A DNA stretch of 64,000 nt from Flavobacteriales bacterium UBA852 (lineage in GTDB: Bacteria; Bacteroidota; Bacteroidia; Flavobacteriales_E; Vicingaceae). Location: contig DBGO01000002.1 of the NCBI GenBank assembly GCA_002295925.1, positions 1 through 64,000 of the forward strand, given 5' to 3'. Position 1 is the first letter of the stretch, and the number at the start of each line of letters is the position of its first letter. Positions 52,797 to 61,208 of the stretch are shown here, piece by piece. The position numbers were made by a program, and so were the translations under genes. The notes under the pieces are model-generated. The model saw nothing but the letters and a program-made list of their open reading frames with translations, was not told the DNA's origin and did not search any database.

Positions 52797-53219
52797 ATGA
52801 AAAAAATATTTGCACTTACCATTTTAATAGCAGGATTATTTACAGCTAAATCATCACAAGCCCAAGTTTGCGACACAATAGCTTCTTTATGCTCAGAGCA
52901 TTTGCCTGCAAATTATATATCAGACGGACAATCATACAGAGCTTTATTGTTAAATGATCAAGTAGCTGAATTCCACGTAACTTTATACGGAAACAGTATT
53001 TATAGAATAGCTGCTTGCAGTGGTTTAGAAGACGGAAACTTGATATTCTCGGTTTACGACCAAGACAGAAATTTACTGTTTACCAACAAAGATTTTAAAA
53101 ATGCTCCCTATTGGGATTTTAAAATAACCAATACGCTCGATTGTATTATTGAAGCTCAATTGGATAATGAAAAGTTATCCTCAGGTTGTGCAGTACTTCT
53201 CATCGGATTTAAGAAATAG
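52797..53219 (+). CDS. Small exported protein of unknown function
   Basis: A 140-residue protein with signal peptide ending SQAQ. The mature part has four Cys (VCDTIASLC, AACSGLEDG, LDCIIEAQL, SSGCAVLLI), so disulfides are likely. FHVTLYGNSIYRIAACSG, FSVYDQDRNLLFTN and WDFKITNTLDCIIEAQL resemble a small beta-sandwich carbohydrate- or matrix-binding module. It follows the lipoprotein gene and ends at a terminator. Confidence 0.75.
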   Translation: MKKIFALTILIAGLFTAKSSQAQVCDTIASLCSEHLPANYISDGQSYRALLLNDQVAEFHVTLYGNSIYRIAACSGLEDGNLIFSVYDQDRNLLFTNKDFKNAPYWDFKITNTLDCIIEAQLDNEKLSSGCAVLLIGFKK

Positions 53220-53237
53220 CTGACATATTTCCCTTAT

Positions 53238-53274
53238 AAAAAAAGCATTATTCGTTTGAATAATGCTTTTTTTT
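53238..53274 (+). terminator. Terminator after the small exported protein
   Basis: AAAAAAGCATTATTC and GAATAATGCTTTTTTTT form a 15-bp stem with a GTTT loop and T tail. Confidence 0.9.
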
Positions 53275-53319
53275 TATATATTTATCCTTTAATAAAAACA
53301 AGCAATTACCTTAAAGTAA

Positions 53320-56300
53320 ATGAGCGAAAGAATTCTCAAAGCCTTAATGCAATTATTCTCTATTGTTGCCGATGCCGACGATATAACAGGACGAAGCCGA
53401 AAGATAGTAGAATCATTTTTGCGTCAGCAACTCAGCCAATCATTGGTAGATGATTATTTAAGGTTATTTGACGAATTTCTTGAAAATAAAGACAAAAAGA
53501 AAGACGGCTCCAAAAGAATAAAACGCACATCTGTTAACTCCGTTAAAGTTCTTTTGATTTGTACCCAAATAAACGAGGAGCTTGCCCAAAAGCAAAAAAT
53601 AGTTGTACTTATTCGCCTGCTTGAGTTTATATATGCCGGCGAAACAACTACCGAGCAAGAGCTAGAATTTGTGCAAACTGTTGCCGAAACTTTTAATATT
53701 TCCAAAGATGAATTTCAACTGATTCATGATTTTGTTACATCTAAAATAACTACGCCCGTAACATCACAAAATATTCTTGTTGTAGATAGTTTACTTGCCC
53801 CAAAATATCCCGAAGCTAAACACTTACACACCGATGGATTGGAAGGCGAAATACGTGTTTTACAAGTAGAAAGCGTAAACATGTATTTTGTACGCAATAT
53901 GGGCGAGGACGAGTTGTATATCAATGGTTTTCCGTTTAATAACGACCGAACTTATATTCTGAACAGTGGTTCATCCATACGGAGCCAAAAAGTTGCGCCT
54001 ATTTATTATTCCGATATTTTAGGAAAATTCTTAAGCGATGAACATTCTGAAAAAATAATATTTACTGTAGATAATATTACCTATAAATTTAAAGCCGGTA
54101 ATATTGGCATGCATCCGCTCACGTTTTCTGAAGAATCCGGACATATGGTTGGGATTATGGGTGCCAGCGGTGCAGGGAAATCTACTTTATTGAACATTCT
54201 GAATGGTTCTTATACACCAACAACCGGTAAAGTTTCCATAAACGGCATAAACATTCACCAAGATAAAGACGAAATTGAGGGTGTTATCGGTTATGTTTCG
54301 CAAGATGATTTATTGATTGAAGAACTAACCGTTTACCAAAATCTTTTCTACAATGCCAAACTGTGTTTCGGACAACTAGACGATAAGCAAATCCATAAAA
54401 AAGTAATTGGCGTTTTACAAAGTATTGGATTGTATGATGCGCGTGACCTGAAAGTTGGCTCTCCTTTGGAAAAAACCATAAGTGGCGGTCAACGAAAACG
54501 ATTAAACATTGCCTTAGAGTTAATTAGAGAACCTTCGGTTTTATTTGTAGATGAGCCAACATCGGGACTTTCATCGCGGGATTCCGAAAATATAATGGAC
54601 CTTTTGAAAGAGTTGGCGCTTAAAGGCAAATTGGTATTTGTTGTTATTCACCAACCCTCGTCGGATATATTTAAAATGTTCGACAACCTTTTGATATTAG
54701 ACACGGGCGGATACCCAATATACATTGGAAACCCGGTAGATGCGGTAATTTACTTTAAAAGAGCGGTCAATCACGTTAATTCCGATGAAGCTGAATGTCC
54801 GCGTTGCGGTAATGTAAATCCCGAACAGATTTTCAATATTATTGAGGCAAAAGTTGTTGATGAATACGGTAATTTGACAAAAACCCGGAAATTTAAACCC
54901 GAAGATTGGTATAAGCGTTATAAAGAACTAATTGAACCGAAATTAAAAATTCTGGACGATAGAGAACCGTTACCAAAAAATTCATTTAACATCCCAAATA
55001 AAATAAAACAATTTAAAGTTTTTATTACGCGCGATGTTTTATCAAAACTGGCAAACAAACAATATATGTTTATAAACATGCTTGAAGCACCGGTTTTGGC
55101 ATTTATTTTATCCTACATTATCCGTTACTATAACACCGATGTCTCTAATACCATCGGTTATATTTACCGTGAAAATGAAAATATTCCGGCTTATATATTT
55201 ATGGCAGTAATTGTAGCTTTATTTATTGGGCTTACCGTTAGTGCCGAAGAAATTATTCGCGACAGAAAAATTTTAAAAAGAGAAAAATTCCTGAATTTGA
55301 GCAAGGGCAGTTATTTATTCTCAAAAATTGCCATAATGTTGGTTTTATCAGCCATCCAAACCTTTACTTTTATACTGATAGGAAATTTTGTATTGGATAT
55401 TAAAGGTATGTACTCTTCGTATTGGCTCGTGTTGTTTTCTACCTCTTTCTTTGCCAATATGCTAGGGTTGAACATTTCGGCAAGTTTCAATTCGGCAGTT
55501 ACTATTTATATTTTAATCCCATTTTTAATTATCCCTCAATTAATTTTAAGTGGTGTAATTGTAAAATTCGACAAACTTAACCCTGCCCTCACCTCTCAAA
55601 CTACCGTTCCGCTTTCAGGCGATGTTATGACATCTCGATGGGCATTTGAAGCTTTGGCTGTAACGCAATTTAAAGACAATGCTTTTGAAAAGAATTTTTA
55701 TGATTTTGACAAACAACTGAAAACCGCCGAGTTTAAAAAGAATTTTTGGCTGTCAAAATTGCGCGAAAAACTCAGCTTCATTAAAAATAACATAAACAAA
55801 CAGGATAAAAGGGAAGAACTTGACCATGCTTTTGCTTTGCTGAAAAATGAAATTGAAAAAGAAAATCAAAAACTCAAAAAAATAACCTTTGACCAATTAG
55901 AGGAATTATCATTCACCAATTTTAAACCGGGCAAATCAGATGCAGCATTAAACACATACTTTAATAAACTGAATCGCTACTATTTGGATATGTACCACGA
56001 GGCATCAGACAAAAAAGATGCTTTGGTTTCAAAAATGAATAAAACGGACGAAGACCGGCAAAAATTTATTGAGTTAAAAGATAATTATACCAATGAATCA
56101 TTAAATGATTTGGTGCAAAACAAGAATGAATTGAATAAGATTATTGAAGTTGACGACCAATTGATTCAAAAAGCCGACCCTGTATTTTTAGATTCAGACG
56201 GTTTCCGTTCTCAATTTTTCGCTCCGCGAAAAACAATTTTCGGGCAATCCCTTCCCACTTATTGGGTAAACATATTGGTAATTTGGATGATGTCCATAGC

Positions 56301-56376
56301 ATTGGGTATTACACTGTATTTTGATGTATTAAAAACAATAATCCGTTGGATAGAAATTCTTTTCAGCAGAAATTAA
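53320..56376 (+). CDS. TerB-FHA-like ABCG-type ABC transporter fusion
   Basis: A 1018-residue single-chain ABC half-transporter. Residues 1-140 look like a TerB-type helical domain (LMQLFSIVADADDITGRSRK, VLIRLLEFIYAGETTTEQEL). Residues 180-225 look FHA-like (ELYINGFPFNNDRTYILNSG). The ATPase is complete: Walker A GASGAGKST (281-289), signature SGGQRKR (388-394), Walker B VLFVDEP (407-413). A CPRCGN pair near 505 follows, then ABC2-type membrane helices (590-760). A long charged coiled segment (about 765-960) precedes the last helix, WVNILVIWMMSIALGIT. ABCG layout, but with unusual additions. Substrate unknown. Confidence 0.85.
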   Translation: MSERILKALMQLFSIVADADDITGRSRKIVESFLRQQLSQSLVDDYLRLFDEFLENKDKKKDGSKRIKRTSVNSVKVLLICTQINEELAQKQKIVVLIRLLEFIYAGETTTEQELEFVQTVAETFNISKDEFQLIHDFVTSKITTPVTSQNILVVDSLLAPKYPEAKHLHTDGLEGEIRVLQVESVNMYFVRNMGEDELYINGFPFNNDRTYILNSGSSIRSQKVAPIYYSDILGKFLSDEHSEKIIFTVDNITYKFKAGNIGMHPLTFSEESGHMVGIMGASGAGKSTLLNILNGSYTPTTGKVSINGINIHQDKDEIEGVIGYVSQDDLLIEELTVYQNLFYNAKLCFGQLDDKQIHKKVIGVLQSIGLYDARDLKVGSPLEKTISGGQRKRLNIALELIREPSVLFVDEPTSGLSSRDSENIMDLLKELALKGKLVFVVIHQPSSDIFKMFDNLLILDTGGYPIYIGNPVDAVIYFKRAVNHVNSDEAECPRCGNVNPEQIFNIIEAKVVDEYGNLTKTRKFKPEDWYKRYKELIEPKLKILDDREPLPKNSFNIPNKIKQFKVFITRDVLSKLANKQYMFINMLEAPVLAFILSYIIRYYNTDVSNTIGYIYRENENIPAYIFMAVIVALFIGLTVSAEEIIRDRKILKREKFLNLSKGSYLFSKIAIMLVLSAIQTFTFILIGNFVLDIKGMYSSYWLVLFSTSFFANMLGLNISASFNSAVTIYILIPFLIIPQLILSGVIVKFDKLNPALTSQTTVPLSGDVMTSRWAFEALAVTQFKDNAFEKNFYDFDKQLKTAEFKKNFWLSKLREKLSFIKNNINKQDKREELDHAFALLKNEIEKENQKLKKITFDQLEELSFTNFKPGKSDAALNTYFNKLNRYYLDMYHEASDKKDALVSKMNKTDEDRQKFIELKDNYTNESLNDLVQNKNELNKIIEVDDQLIQKADPVFLDSDGFRSQFFAPRKTIFGQSLPTYWVNILVIWMMSIALGITLYFDVLKTIIRWIEILFSRN

Positions 56377-56424
56377 TCCAATTAAATATTCCTAATTGTA
56401 CATCGTAAAGCATTAACTAATGCG

Positions 56425-56432
56425 TAATTTTG
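56425..56432 (+). promoter_or_regulatory. -7 promoter element of the SCO gene
   Basis: TAATTTTG, exact TAnnTTTG match, 20 bp before the GTG start at 56452. Confidence 0.55.
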
Positions 56433-56451
56433 TATTATAAAATTTTTCAAC

Positions 56452-57147
56452 GTGAAAATTAAACGATTAGGACCGATAATACTGACACTTACCATTTTTG
56501 GCTTAGGCGTAACTTTGGCCTACCAAAAACTCAAACCAACCTTAAAAGAACGTAAGCGATTGCCGGTTTACAATCCGGTGGATATAAACCCTGCTTTGGT
56601 TGACCCCTCGGTACAAAACGTATATAAGCAACATCGTGTAGGTGATTTTAAGCTCATAGACCAAATGGGGAACACCGTAACACCCGAAAACTTTAAAGGG
56701 AAAATTTACGTTACGGATTTTTTCTTTACCACTTGTGGAACCATTTGCCCCAAAATGACCAAGCAAATGGTACGTGTTTATGATGAGTTTAAAGATAATC
56801 CGGAAGTTATGATTCTCTCACACACGGTTACTCCCGAAATAGATTCTGTTGAAGTTTTGCGTGCCTACGCCGAAAATTTAGGTGTTAAAGACGATTCGAA
56901 ATGGATATTTGTAACCGGCGACAAAAAACAAATCTACAACTTGGCCCGAAAAGTATATTTTGCAGCAACTACCGAAGGTGACGGCGGGGCGAATGATTTT
57001 GTCCACACAGAAAATTTTGTATTGGTAGATAAAGAAAAGCGCTTGCGTGGTTTTTACGACGGTACATCAAAAGATGATGTTGACAGACTAATTGATGATA
57101 TTTATACGTTATTAGATGAATACAAAACCGAAAATAATGAAGAATAA
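56452..57147 (+). CDS. SCO1/SenC family copper chaperone
   Basis: A 231-residue membrane-anchored thioredoxin-fold protein. The start is GTG; one N-terminal helix (GPIILTLTIFGLGVTLAY) anchors it with the domain in the periplasm. The copper site is complete: FTTCGTICPKM (Cys95, Cys99) and His near 185 in DFVHTENFVLVD. SCO proteins load the Cu(A) site of cytochrome oxidase. A Lys-rich lipoprotein gene overlaps its end by 11 bp. Confidence 0.92.
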   Translation: MKIKRLGPIILTLTIFGLGVTLAYQKLKPTLKERKRLPVYNPVDINPALVDPSVQNVYKQHRVGDFKLIDQMGNTVTPENFKGKIYVTDFFFTTCGTICPKMTKQMVRVYDEFKDNPEVMILSHTVTPEIDSVEVLRAYAENLGVKDDSKWIFVTGDKKQIYNLARKVYFAATTEGDGGANDFVHTENFVLVDKEKRLRGFYDGTSKDDVDRLIDDIYTLLDEYKTENNEE

Positions 57148-57499
57148 AGCCATATATATCTTTTTATCGGGAATGATTTTTTTGATGAGTTTAGCCCTTT
57201 TGGGATGTAACAAAAATACCGGTCAAACCCAAGCCGAAATGTTTAACAACAACCGATACACCAAGAAAAAGAAGAGCAAACACGGTACTTACAGCAATCC
57301 GAAAAAAATTGCCAAAAAGCCACCCAGCGTAGAATATGCCGAAGGGTATATTGCCGATGATAACCCTAAAAAAACGGCAAAAAAAATAAATAAACAAATG
57401 GAAAAAAATAAGCGCAAAGCCGACAAAAAACGTGCTAAACACAACAAAAAGGTGCATCAAAAAATTAAAACCACCAAAAAGAAATCGACCGAAGAATAA
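57137..57499 (+). CDS. Lys-rich lipoprotein
   Basis: A 120-residue lipoprotein starting at the ATG at 57137, inside the end of the SCO gene (11-bp overlap, different frame). Lipobox LLGC (Cys24). The mature part is strongly basic: TKKKKSKHGTYSNPKKIAKK, then PSVEYAEGYIADD, then a tail of alternating Lys/Arg and polar residues to the end. It has no predicted globular domain. It may bind nucleic acid or anionic wall polymer; this is speculation. Its translation is probably coupled to SCO. Confidence 0.7.
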   Translation: MKNKAIYIFLSGMIFLMSLALLGCNKNTGQTQAEMFNNNRYTKKKKSKHGTYSNPKKIAKKPPSVEYAEGYIADDNPKKTAKKINKQMEKNKRKADKKRAKHNKKVHQKIKTTKKKSTEE

Positions 57500-57515
57500 A
57501 ATTTGAAAAATAAAT

Positions 57516-57544
57516 TTGAAAACAAACACAATTTTGTATATTTG
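57516..57544 (+). promoter_or_regulatory. Promoter of tRNA-Arg
   Basis: TTG at 57516-57518 and TATATTTG at 57537-57544, 18 bp apart, ending 12 bp before the tRNA 5' end. Confidence 0.7.
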
Positions 57545-57556
57545 CACTCGCAAAAA

Positions 57557-57630
57557 GGCCTCGTAGCTCAACTGAATAGAGCACTTGATTACGGCTCAAG
57601 AGGTTCCAGGTTTGAATCCTGGCGAGGTCA
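57557..57630 (+). tRNA. tRNA-Arg (ACG)
   Basis: Cloverleaf of 74 nt: acceptor GGCCTCG/CGAGGTC with one G-T pair, D-arm GCTCAACTGAATAGAGC, anticodon stem CTTGA/TCAAG with loop TTACGGC (anticodon ACG, probably deaminated to ICG), T-arm CCAGG TTTGAAT CCTGG. CCA is not encoded. Confidence 0.96.
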
Positions 57631-57633
57631 CTA

Positions 57634-57670
57634 AAAAAAGCCCACACATCAATTGATTTGTGGGCTTTTT
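57634..57670 (+). terminator. Terminator after tRNA-Arg
   Basis: AAAAAGCCCACA and TGTGGGCTTTTT form a 12-bp stem around a TCAATTGATT-type loop. Confidence 0.9.
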
Positions 57671-57747
57671 AATTTATCAGTATTTAATTTAATTCTTACA
57701 AAAAATAAATTGTCTTCTAAAAGACTACTTGATATGCTTTATTCTTC

Positions 57748-57755
57748 TATATTTG
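57748..57755 (+). promoter_or_regulatory. -7 promoter element abutting the 57.8-kb gene
   Basis: TATATTTG, exact TAnnTTTG match, only 4 bp before the ATG at 57760; transcription would begin at or next to the start codon. A TTG at 57729-57731 could be the -33. Confidence 0.6.
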
Positions 57756-57759
57756 GAGA

Positions 57760-58578
57760 ATGCGATTTTTAATTTTAAGTTTACTTCTGTTTGTTTCTAC
57801 TTTCATTTATGCCGGCGGACCATGGTTACAACCGCACAAAAAAGGATATGTGCAAACACAATTTACCCTTCCCATAGGATATTACAACCGCATTTTTTTG
57901 GAAGATGGTTCGGATTTGCAACTAAACAACAACGTATTGGATGTGCATTGGCAAAATTACACCGAATACGGATTATTAAAGAAAACAAACCTGTTGCTGG
58001 ATATACCGTTTAAATATGTAGAAGCTAATAATTATTATTTTTCAAAACACCTTTTGGGTTTCAGCAATGTTGCCATTGGAATTAAGCAACAATTGACAAA
58101 TAAAAATTGGCTTTCTTCTATTTCTTTCACTTGGAATTTCAACACTATATCAAAAAAATTGGCATACGGACTTTCTACCGGATATAACGATAATCTGTTC
58201 TTGCTGAATTATTCGATAGGAAGAGGATGGGCTAAAACGTATTTTTATACTGAAATAATTGGCGTTAAAGCATTAAAAAGATACAGCGACAGCTGGAAAA
58301 TAAATATTGAATTGGGGAAGAAAATTAGAAACAAACATTGGCTGGCAATTACCATTAATTCTTTACAATCCTTCAAAAACAAATCATTTAATGATAATAG
58401 ATTAAAACAAACTGCATTATACCCCAATAATCAAGAATACTTGGCTTATGGTGTAAAATTTATCTATTCATTAAAAGATGATAAAAAAGGGCTTACGTTT
58501 GCCACTTACGGTGCGTTAGCAGGAAATTATGTAGCACATTTGGCAACATTGAATGCCGGTTATTTTTGGAAGTTTTAA
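57760..58578 (+). CDS. Predicted outer-membrane protein of unknown function
   Basis: A 272-residue exported protein with signal peptide MRFLILSLLLFVSTFIYAGG. The body is a run of amphipathic strands (GYVQTQFTLPIGYYNRIFL, SSISFTWNFNTISKKLAYGL, INIELGKKIRNKHWLAITIN) with a final LNAGYFWKF, the aromatic C-terminus expected of an outer-membrane barrel. No family recognised. Monocistronic with its own promoter. Confidence 0.75.
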   Translation: MRFLILSLLLFVSTFIYAGGPWLQPHKKGYVQTQFTLPIGYYNRIFLEDGSDLQLNNNVLDVHWQNYTEYGLLKKTNLLLDIPFKYVEANNYYFSKHLLGFSNVAIGIKQQLTNKNWLSSISFTWNFNTISKKLAYGLSTGYNDNLFLLNYSIGRGWAKTYFYTEIIGVKALKRYSDSWKINIELGKKIRNKHWLAITINSLQSFKNKSFNDNRLKQTALYPNNQEYLAYGVKFIYSLKDDKKGLTFATYGALAGNYVAHLATLNAGYFWKF

Positions 58579-58580
58579 GT

Positions 58581-59033
58581 TTATTCCCAAGAAACTTTTC
58601 CTTTCTTTATTCTAAAAGATAACAGAATAATACTATCAACTTTTTTATCATAGAAAACTGCAGGAGTCCAAATTCCAAGAGATTTAAAAACCTCAACAAA
58701 CTGGTCATCTAACTCTTTGCTTTTTGTTTTCCCCGTTATTTCATATTCTACAACTTCACCTTTACAATTTATAAAAAGTTTAATAGTCCCTTTTCCTTTA
58801 TGCTTTGGATTCTCTTTTAAAAATTTTACTTCATTTAGTTTTTGAAGAATTTTTTCTTTGGAAACCGGAGGCACAGCTTCTTTTTGTTTTTCCATCATAG
58901 GCAAAATAGCATACACTTTTTGATAATTACAGAGCCCTTCGATAGGTTCTTTCAATTCCACTTTTGCTATAATTTGTGCCGAAAGGCTAATGCTAAAAAA
59001 AGCAACAGACAATAAGAATACAATCTTTTTCAT
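58581..59033 (-). CDS. Exported TonB-C-like protein
   Basis: A 150-residue protein with signal peptide ending SAQ. After a Cys-containing segment (GLCNYQKVYAILPMM) comes a domain like the TonB C-terminal fold: KGKGTIKLFINCKGEVVEYEI (compare G-x-V-x-V-x-F-x-V-x-x-x-G-x-V), then LDDQFVEVFKSLGIWTPAV. It lacks the membrane helix of a true TonB, so it may be a solitary TonB-fold secreted protein. Start is the ATG at 59033; separated from dnaK by a terminator. Confidence 0.7.
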   Translation of the reverse strand: MKKIVFLLSVAFFSISLSAQIIAKVELKEPIEGLCNYQKVYAILPMMEKQKEAVPPVSKEKILQKLNEVKFLKENPKHKGKGTIKLFINCKGEVVEYEITGKTKSKELDDQFVEVFKSLGIWTPAVFYDKKVDSIILLSFRIKKGKVSWE

Positions 59034-59088
59034 ATATAAATTATTTTAAATATTAGAGTATGAAAATAATAAAATTAGCGCAAATTAA

Positions 59089-59117
59089 AAAGCCCTTGCA
59101 AAATTTGCAAGGGCTTT
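59089..59117 (-). terminator. Terminator after dnaK
   Basis: AAAGCCCTTGCAAA/TTTGCAAGGGCTTT stem with a T run on the minus strand, 39 bp after the dnaK stop. Confidence 0.9.
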
Positions 59118-59155
59118 AATTGTTTAATAAACAGATTTATTAAAAGGAGACGACA

Positions 59156-61066
59156 TTATTTATCTTCAGTTACTTCTTCAAAATCTACATCTGTTACTTC
59201 ATCATCGTTGCTTGATGCAGCGCCTTGAGCACCTCCGGCATTTGCTTGTCCGTCGGCACCGGCTTGTTGAGCATTATACATATCTTGCGATGCTGCTTGG
59301 AATGCTGCTTCCAATTTTGGCATTGCTGCATCTACTCCGGCTTCGTCTTTTTCTTCAAATGCTTTTTTCAATTCTAGTAAAGCTTCTTCAATTGGTGCTT
59401 TTTTATCTGCCGGAATTTTGTCTCCGTATTCTTTTAATTGTTTTTCTGTTTGGAAAATCAAGCTGTCAGCTTTGTTGAATTTCTCAACACGCTCTTTGGC
59501 TTTTCTGTCCGCTTCGGCATTCATTTCCGCTTCTTTTTTCATTCTTTCTATTTCTTCCTCAGTCAATCCGCTCGAAGCTTCAATTCTAATGCTCTGCTCT
59601 TTTCCTGTAGCTTTATCTTTTGCCGATACGTTCAATATACCATTGGCATCGATATCAAAAGTTACTTCAATTTGAGGCACACCACGAGGTGCAGGTGGAA
59701 TTCCATCCAAGTGGAAGCGTCCGATAGTTTTATTATCTTTTGCTAATGGACGTTCTCCTTGCAATACGTGAATTTCTACCGATGGTTGATTATCTACCGC
59801 AGTAGAGAATATTTCTGATTTTTTGGTTGGGATGGTTGTATTTGCCTCAATTAATTTGGTCATCACGCCCCCCATAGTTTCTATACCCAACGAAAGTGGT
59901 GTTACATCCAATAACAATACATCTTTTACTTCTCCGGTTAACACTCCACCTTGAATAGCTGCTCCGATAGCCACAACTTCGTCAGGGTTTACACCTTTTG
60001 AAGGTTCTTTTCCGAAGAAATCTTTTACTGCTTTTTGGATAGCAGGGATACGAGTTGAACCACCTACCAAAATTACATCGTCAATATCCGATTTGCTTAA
60101 TCCTGCATTTTTAAGTGCCGATTCGCAAGGCGCAATAGTTCGTTTAATCAAATTATCGGCCAATTGCTCAAATTTAGCTCTAGTTAATTGTTTTACCAAG
60201 TGTTTTGGTCCGCTAGCAGTAGCAGTAATATAGGGTAAGTTTATTTCGGTTTGCAATGTAGATGAAAGCTCAATTTTTGCTTTCTCGGCAGCATCTTTCA
60301 AACGTTGAAGTGCCATTGGGTCTTCACGCAAGTCAATACCTTCTTCTTTTTTGAACTCTTCGGCTAACCAGTCTATAATAACTTGGTCAAAGTCATCACC
60401 ACCTAAGTGTGTATCACCGTCGGTTGCTTTTACTTCAAATACACCATCGCCCAATTCAAGAATTGAAACATCATGTGTACCACCACCACAGTCGAATACA
60501 ACTATTTTAAGGTCTTTTCCTTTTTTATCTTCGCCGTATGCCAATGCTGCCGCTGTTGGCTCATTGATAATACGTTTTACGTTAAGTCCTGCAATTTCGC
60601 CGGCTTCTTTAGTTGCCTGACGTTGTGCATCGTTAAAGTAAGCAGGAACGGTAATTACGGCTTCTTTAATTTCTTGACCTAAATAATCTTCGGCGGTTTT
60701 CTTCATTTTTTGAAGAATCATTGCCGAAATTTCTTGTGGTGTAAAAAGACGGTCATCAATTTTTACACGTGGTGTATTATTATCTCCTTTTACAACTTTA
60801 TAAGAAACGCGTTTTATTTCGTCTGCCACTTCGTCAAACGAACGTCCCATAAAGCGTTTAATCGAGTAAACGGTTCTCTCGGGGTTTGTTATGGCTTGAC
60901 GTTTTGCAGGGTCTCCTACAATACGTTCTCCATTATCTAAAAAAGCGACAACCGAAGGGGTTGTTCTTTTTCCTTCTTCGTTAGGAATTACAACCGGTTC
61001 GTTACCTTCCATTACTGCAACGCATGAGTTGGTTGTACCTAAGTCTATTCCAATAATTTTGCTCAT
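59156..61066 (-). CDS. dnaK: Chaperone protein DnaK (Hsp70)
   Basis: A 636-residue Hsp70. ATPase domain: GIDLGTTNSCVAVMEG, VFDCGGGTHDVSILELG, VGGSTRIPAIQKAV; note Cys where many DnaKs have Leu in FDLGGGT. Linker and substrate domain: KDVLLLDVTPLSLGIET, then the helical lid and a C-terminus ending NDDEVTDVDFEEVTEDK (the EEVD-like acidic tail of bacterial DnaK). Monocistronic; grpE and dnaJ are not in the window. Preceded by a good Shine-Dalgarno AAGGAG. Confidence 0.97.
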   Translation of the reverse strand: MSKIIGIDLGTTNSCVAVMEGNEPVVIPNEEGKRTTPSVVAFLDNGERIVGDPAKRQAITNPERTVYSIKRFMGRSFDEVADEIKRVSYKVVKGDNNTPRVKIDDRLFTPQEISAMILQKMKKTAEDYLGQEIKEAVITVPAYFNDAQRQATKEAGEIAGLNVKRIINEPTAAALAYGEDKKGKDLKIVVFDCGGGTHDVSILELGDGVFEVKATDGDTHLGGDDFDQVIIDWLAEEFKKEEGIDLREDPMALQRLKDAAEKAKIELSSTLQTEINLPYITATASGPKHLVKQLTRAKFEQLADNLIKRTIAPCESALKNAGLSKSDIDDVILVGGSTRIPAIQKAVKDFFGKEPSKGVNPDEVVAIGAAIQGGVLTGEVKDVLLLDVTPLSLGIETMGGVMTKLIEANTTIPTKKSEIFSTAVDNQPSVEIHVLQGERPLAKDNKTIGRFHLDGIPPAPRGVPQIEVTFDIDANGILNVSAKDKATGKEQSIRIEASSGLTEEEIERMKKEAEMNAEADRKAKERVEKFNKADSLIFQTEKQLKEYGDKIPADKKAPIEEALLELKKAFEEKDEAGVDAAMPKLEAAFQAASQDMYNAQQAGADGQANAGGAQGAASSNDDEVTDVDFEEVTEDK

Positions 61067-61074
61067 AGTTTTAT

Positions 61075-61080
61075 CTCCTT
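61075..61080 (-). promoter_or_regulatory. Shine-Dalgarno of dnaK
   Basis: AAGGAG on the minus strand 8 bp before the dnaK ATG. Clear SD motifs are rare in this window, so this one stands out. Confidence 0.7.
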
Positions 61081-61111
61081 TTTTGTTAGTAATTTATTTT
61101 TGTTTGCTTTT

Positions 61112-61130
61112 AGTCAATGATTATGCCAAC
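61112..61130 (-). promoter_or_regulatory. Sigma-54-like promoter of dnaK
   Basis: GTTGGCAT-AATCA-TTGACT on the minus strand: GG then 10 bases then GA, close to the -24/-12 sigma-54 form TGGCAC-N5-TTGC but with the -12 C replaced by A. It lies 46 bp before the dnaK ATG. No TAnnTTTG element was seen here. Confidence 0.3.
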
Positions 61131-61131
61131 A

Positions 61132-61169
61132 AAAAAAAACTGCCATATTGTGAAAAAATGACAGTTTTT
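61132..61169 (-). terminator. Terminator after the DUF4249-type gene
   Basis: AAAACTGTCAT/ATGGCAGTTTT pairing around a TTTTTTCACAAT loop, followed by a T run on the minus strand, between the DUF4249-type gene and dnaK. Confidence 0.75.
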
Positions 61170-61208
61170 GAATAAAAATATTGAGCAATCGAATGTCAAT
61201 ACGTCGGA

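Noticed and set aside
57729..58013. 94-codon frame overlapping the 57.8-kb gene
   Set aside because: It lies in another frame of a gene with a clear signal peptide and barrel pattern; no motif of its own.
61131..61208. CIRCE heat-shock operator upstream of dnaK
   Set aside because: The only inverted repeat there is a terminator-type hairpin with a T run; no TTAGCACTC-N9-GAGTGCTAA pattern.
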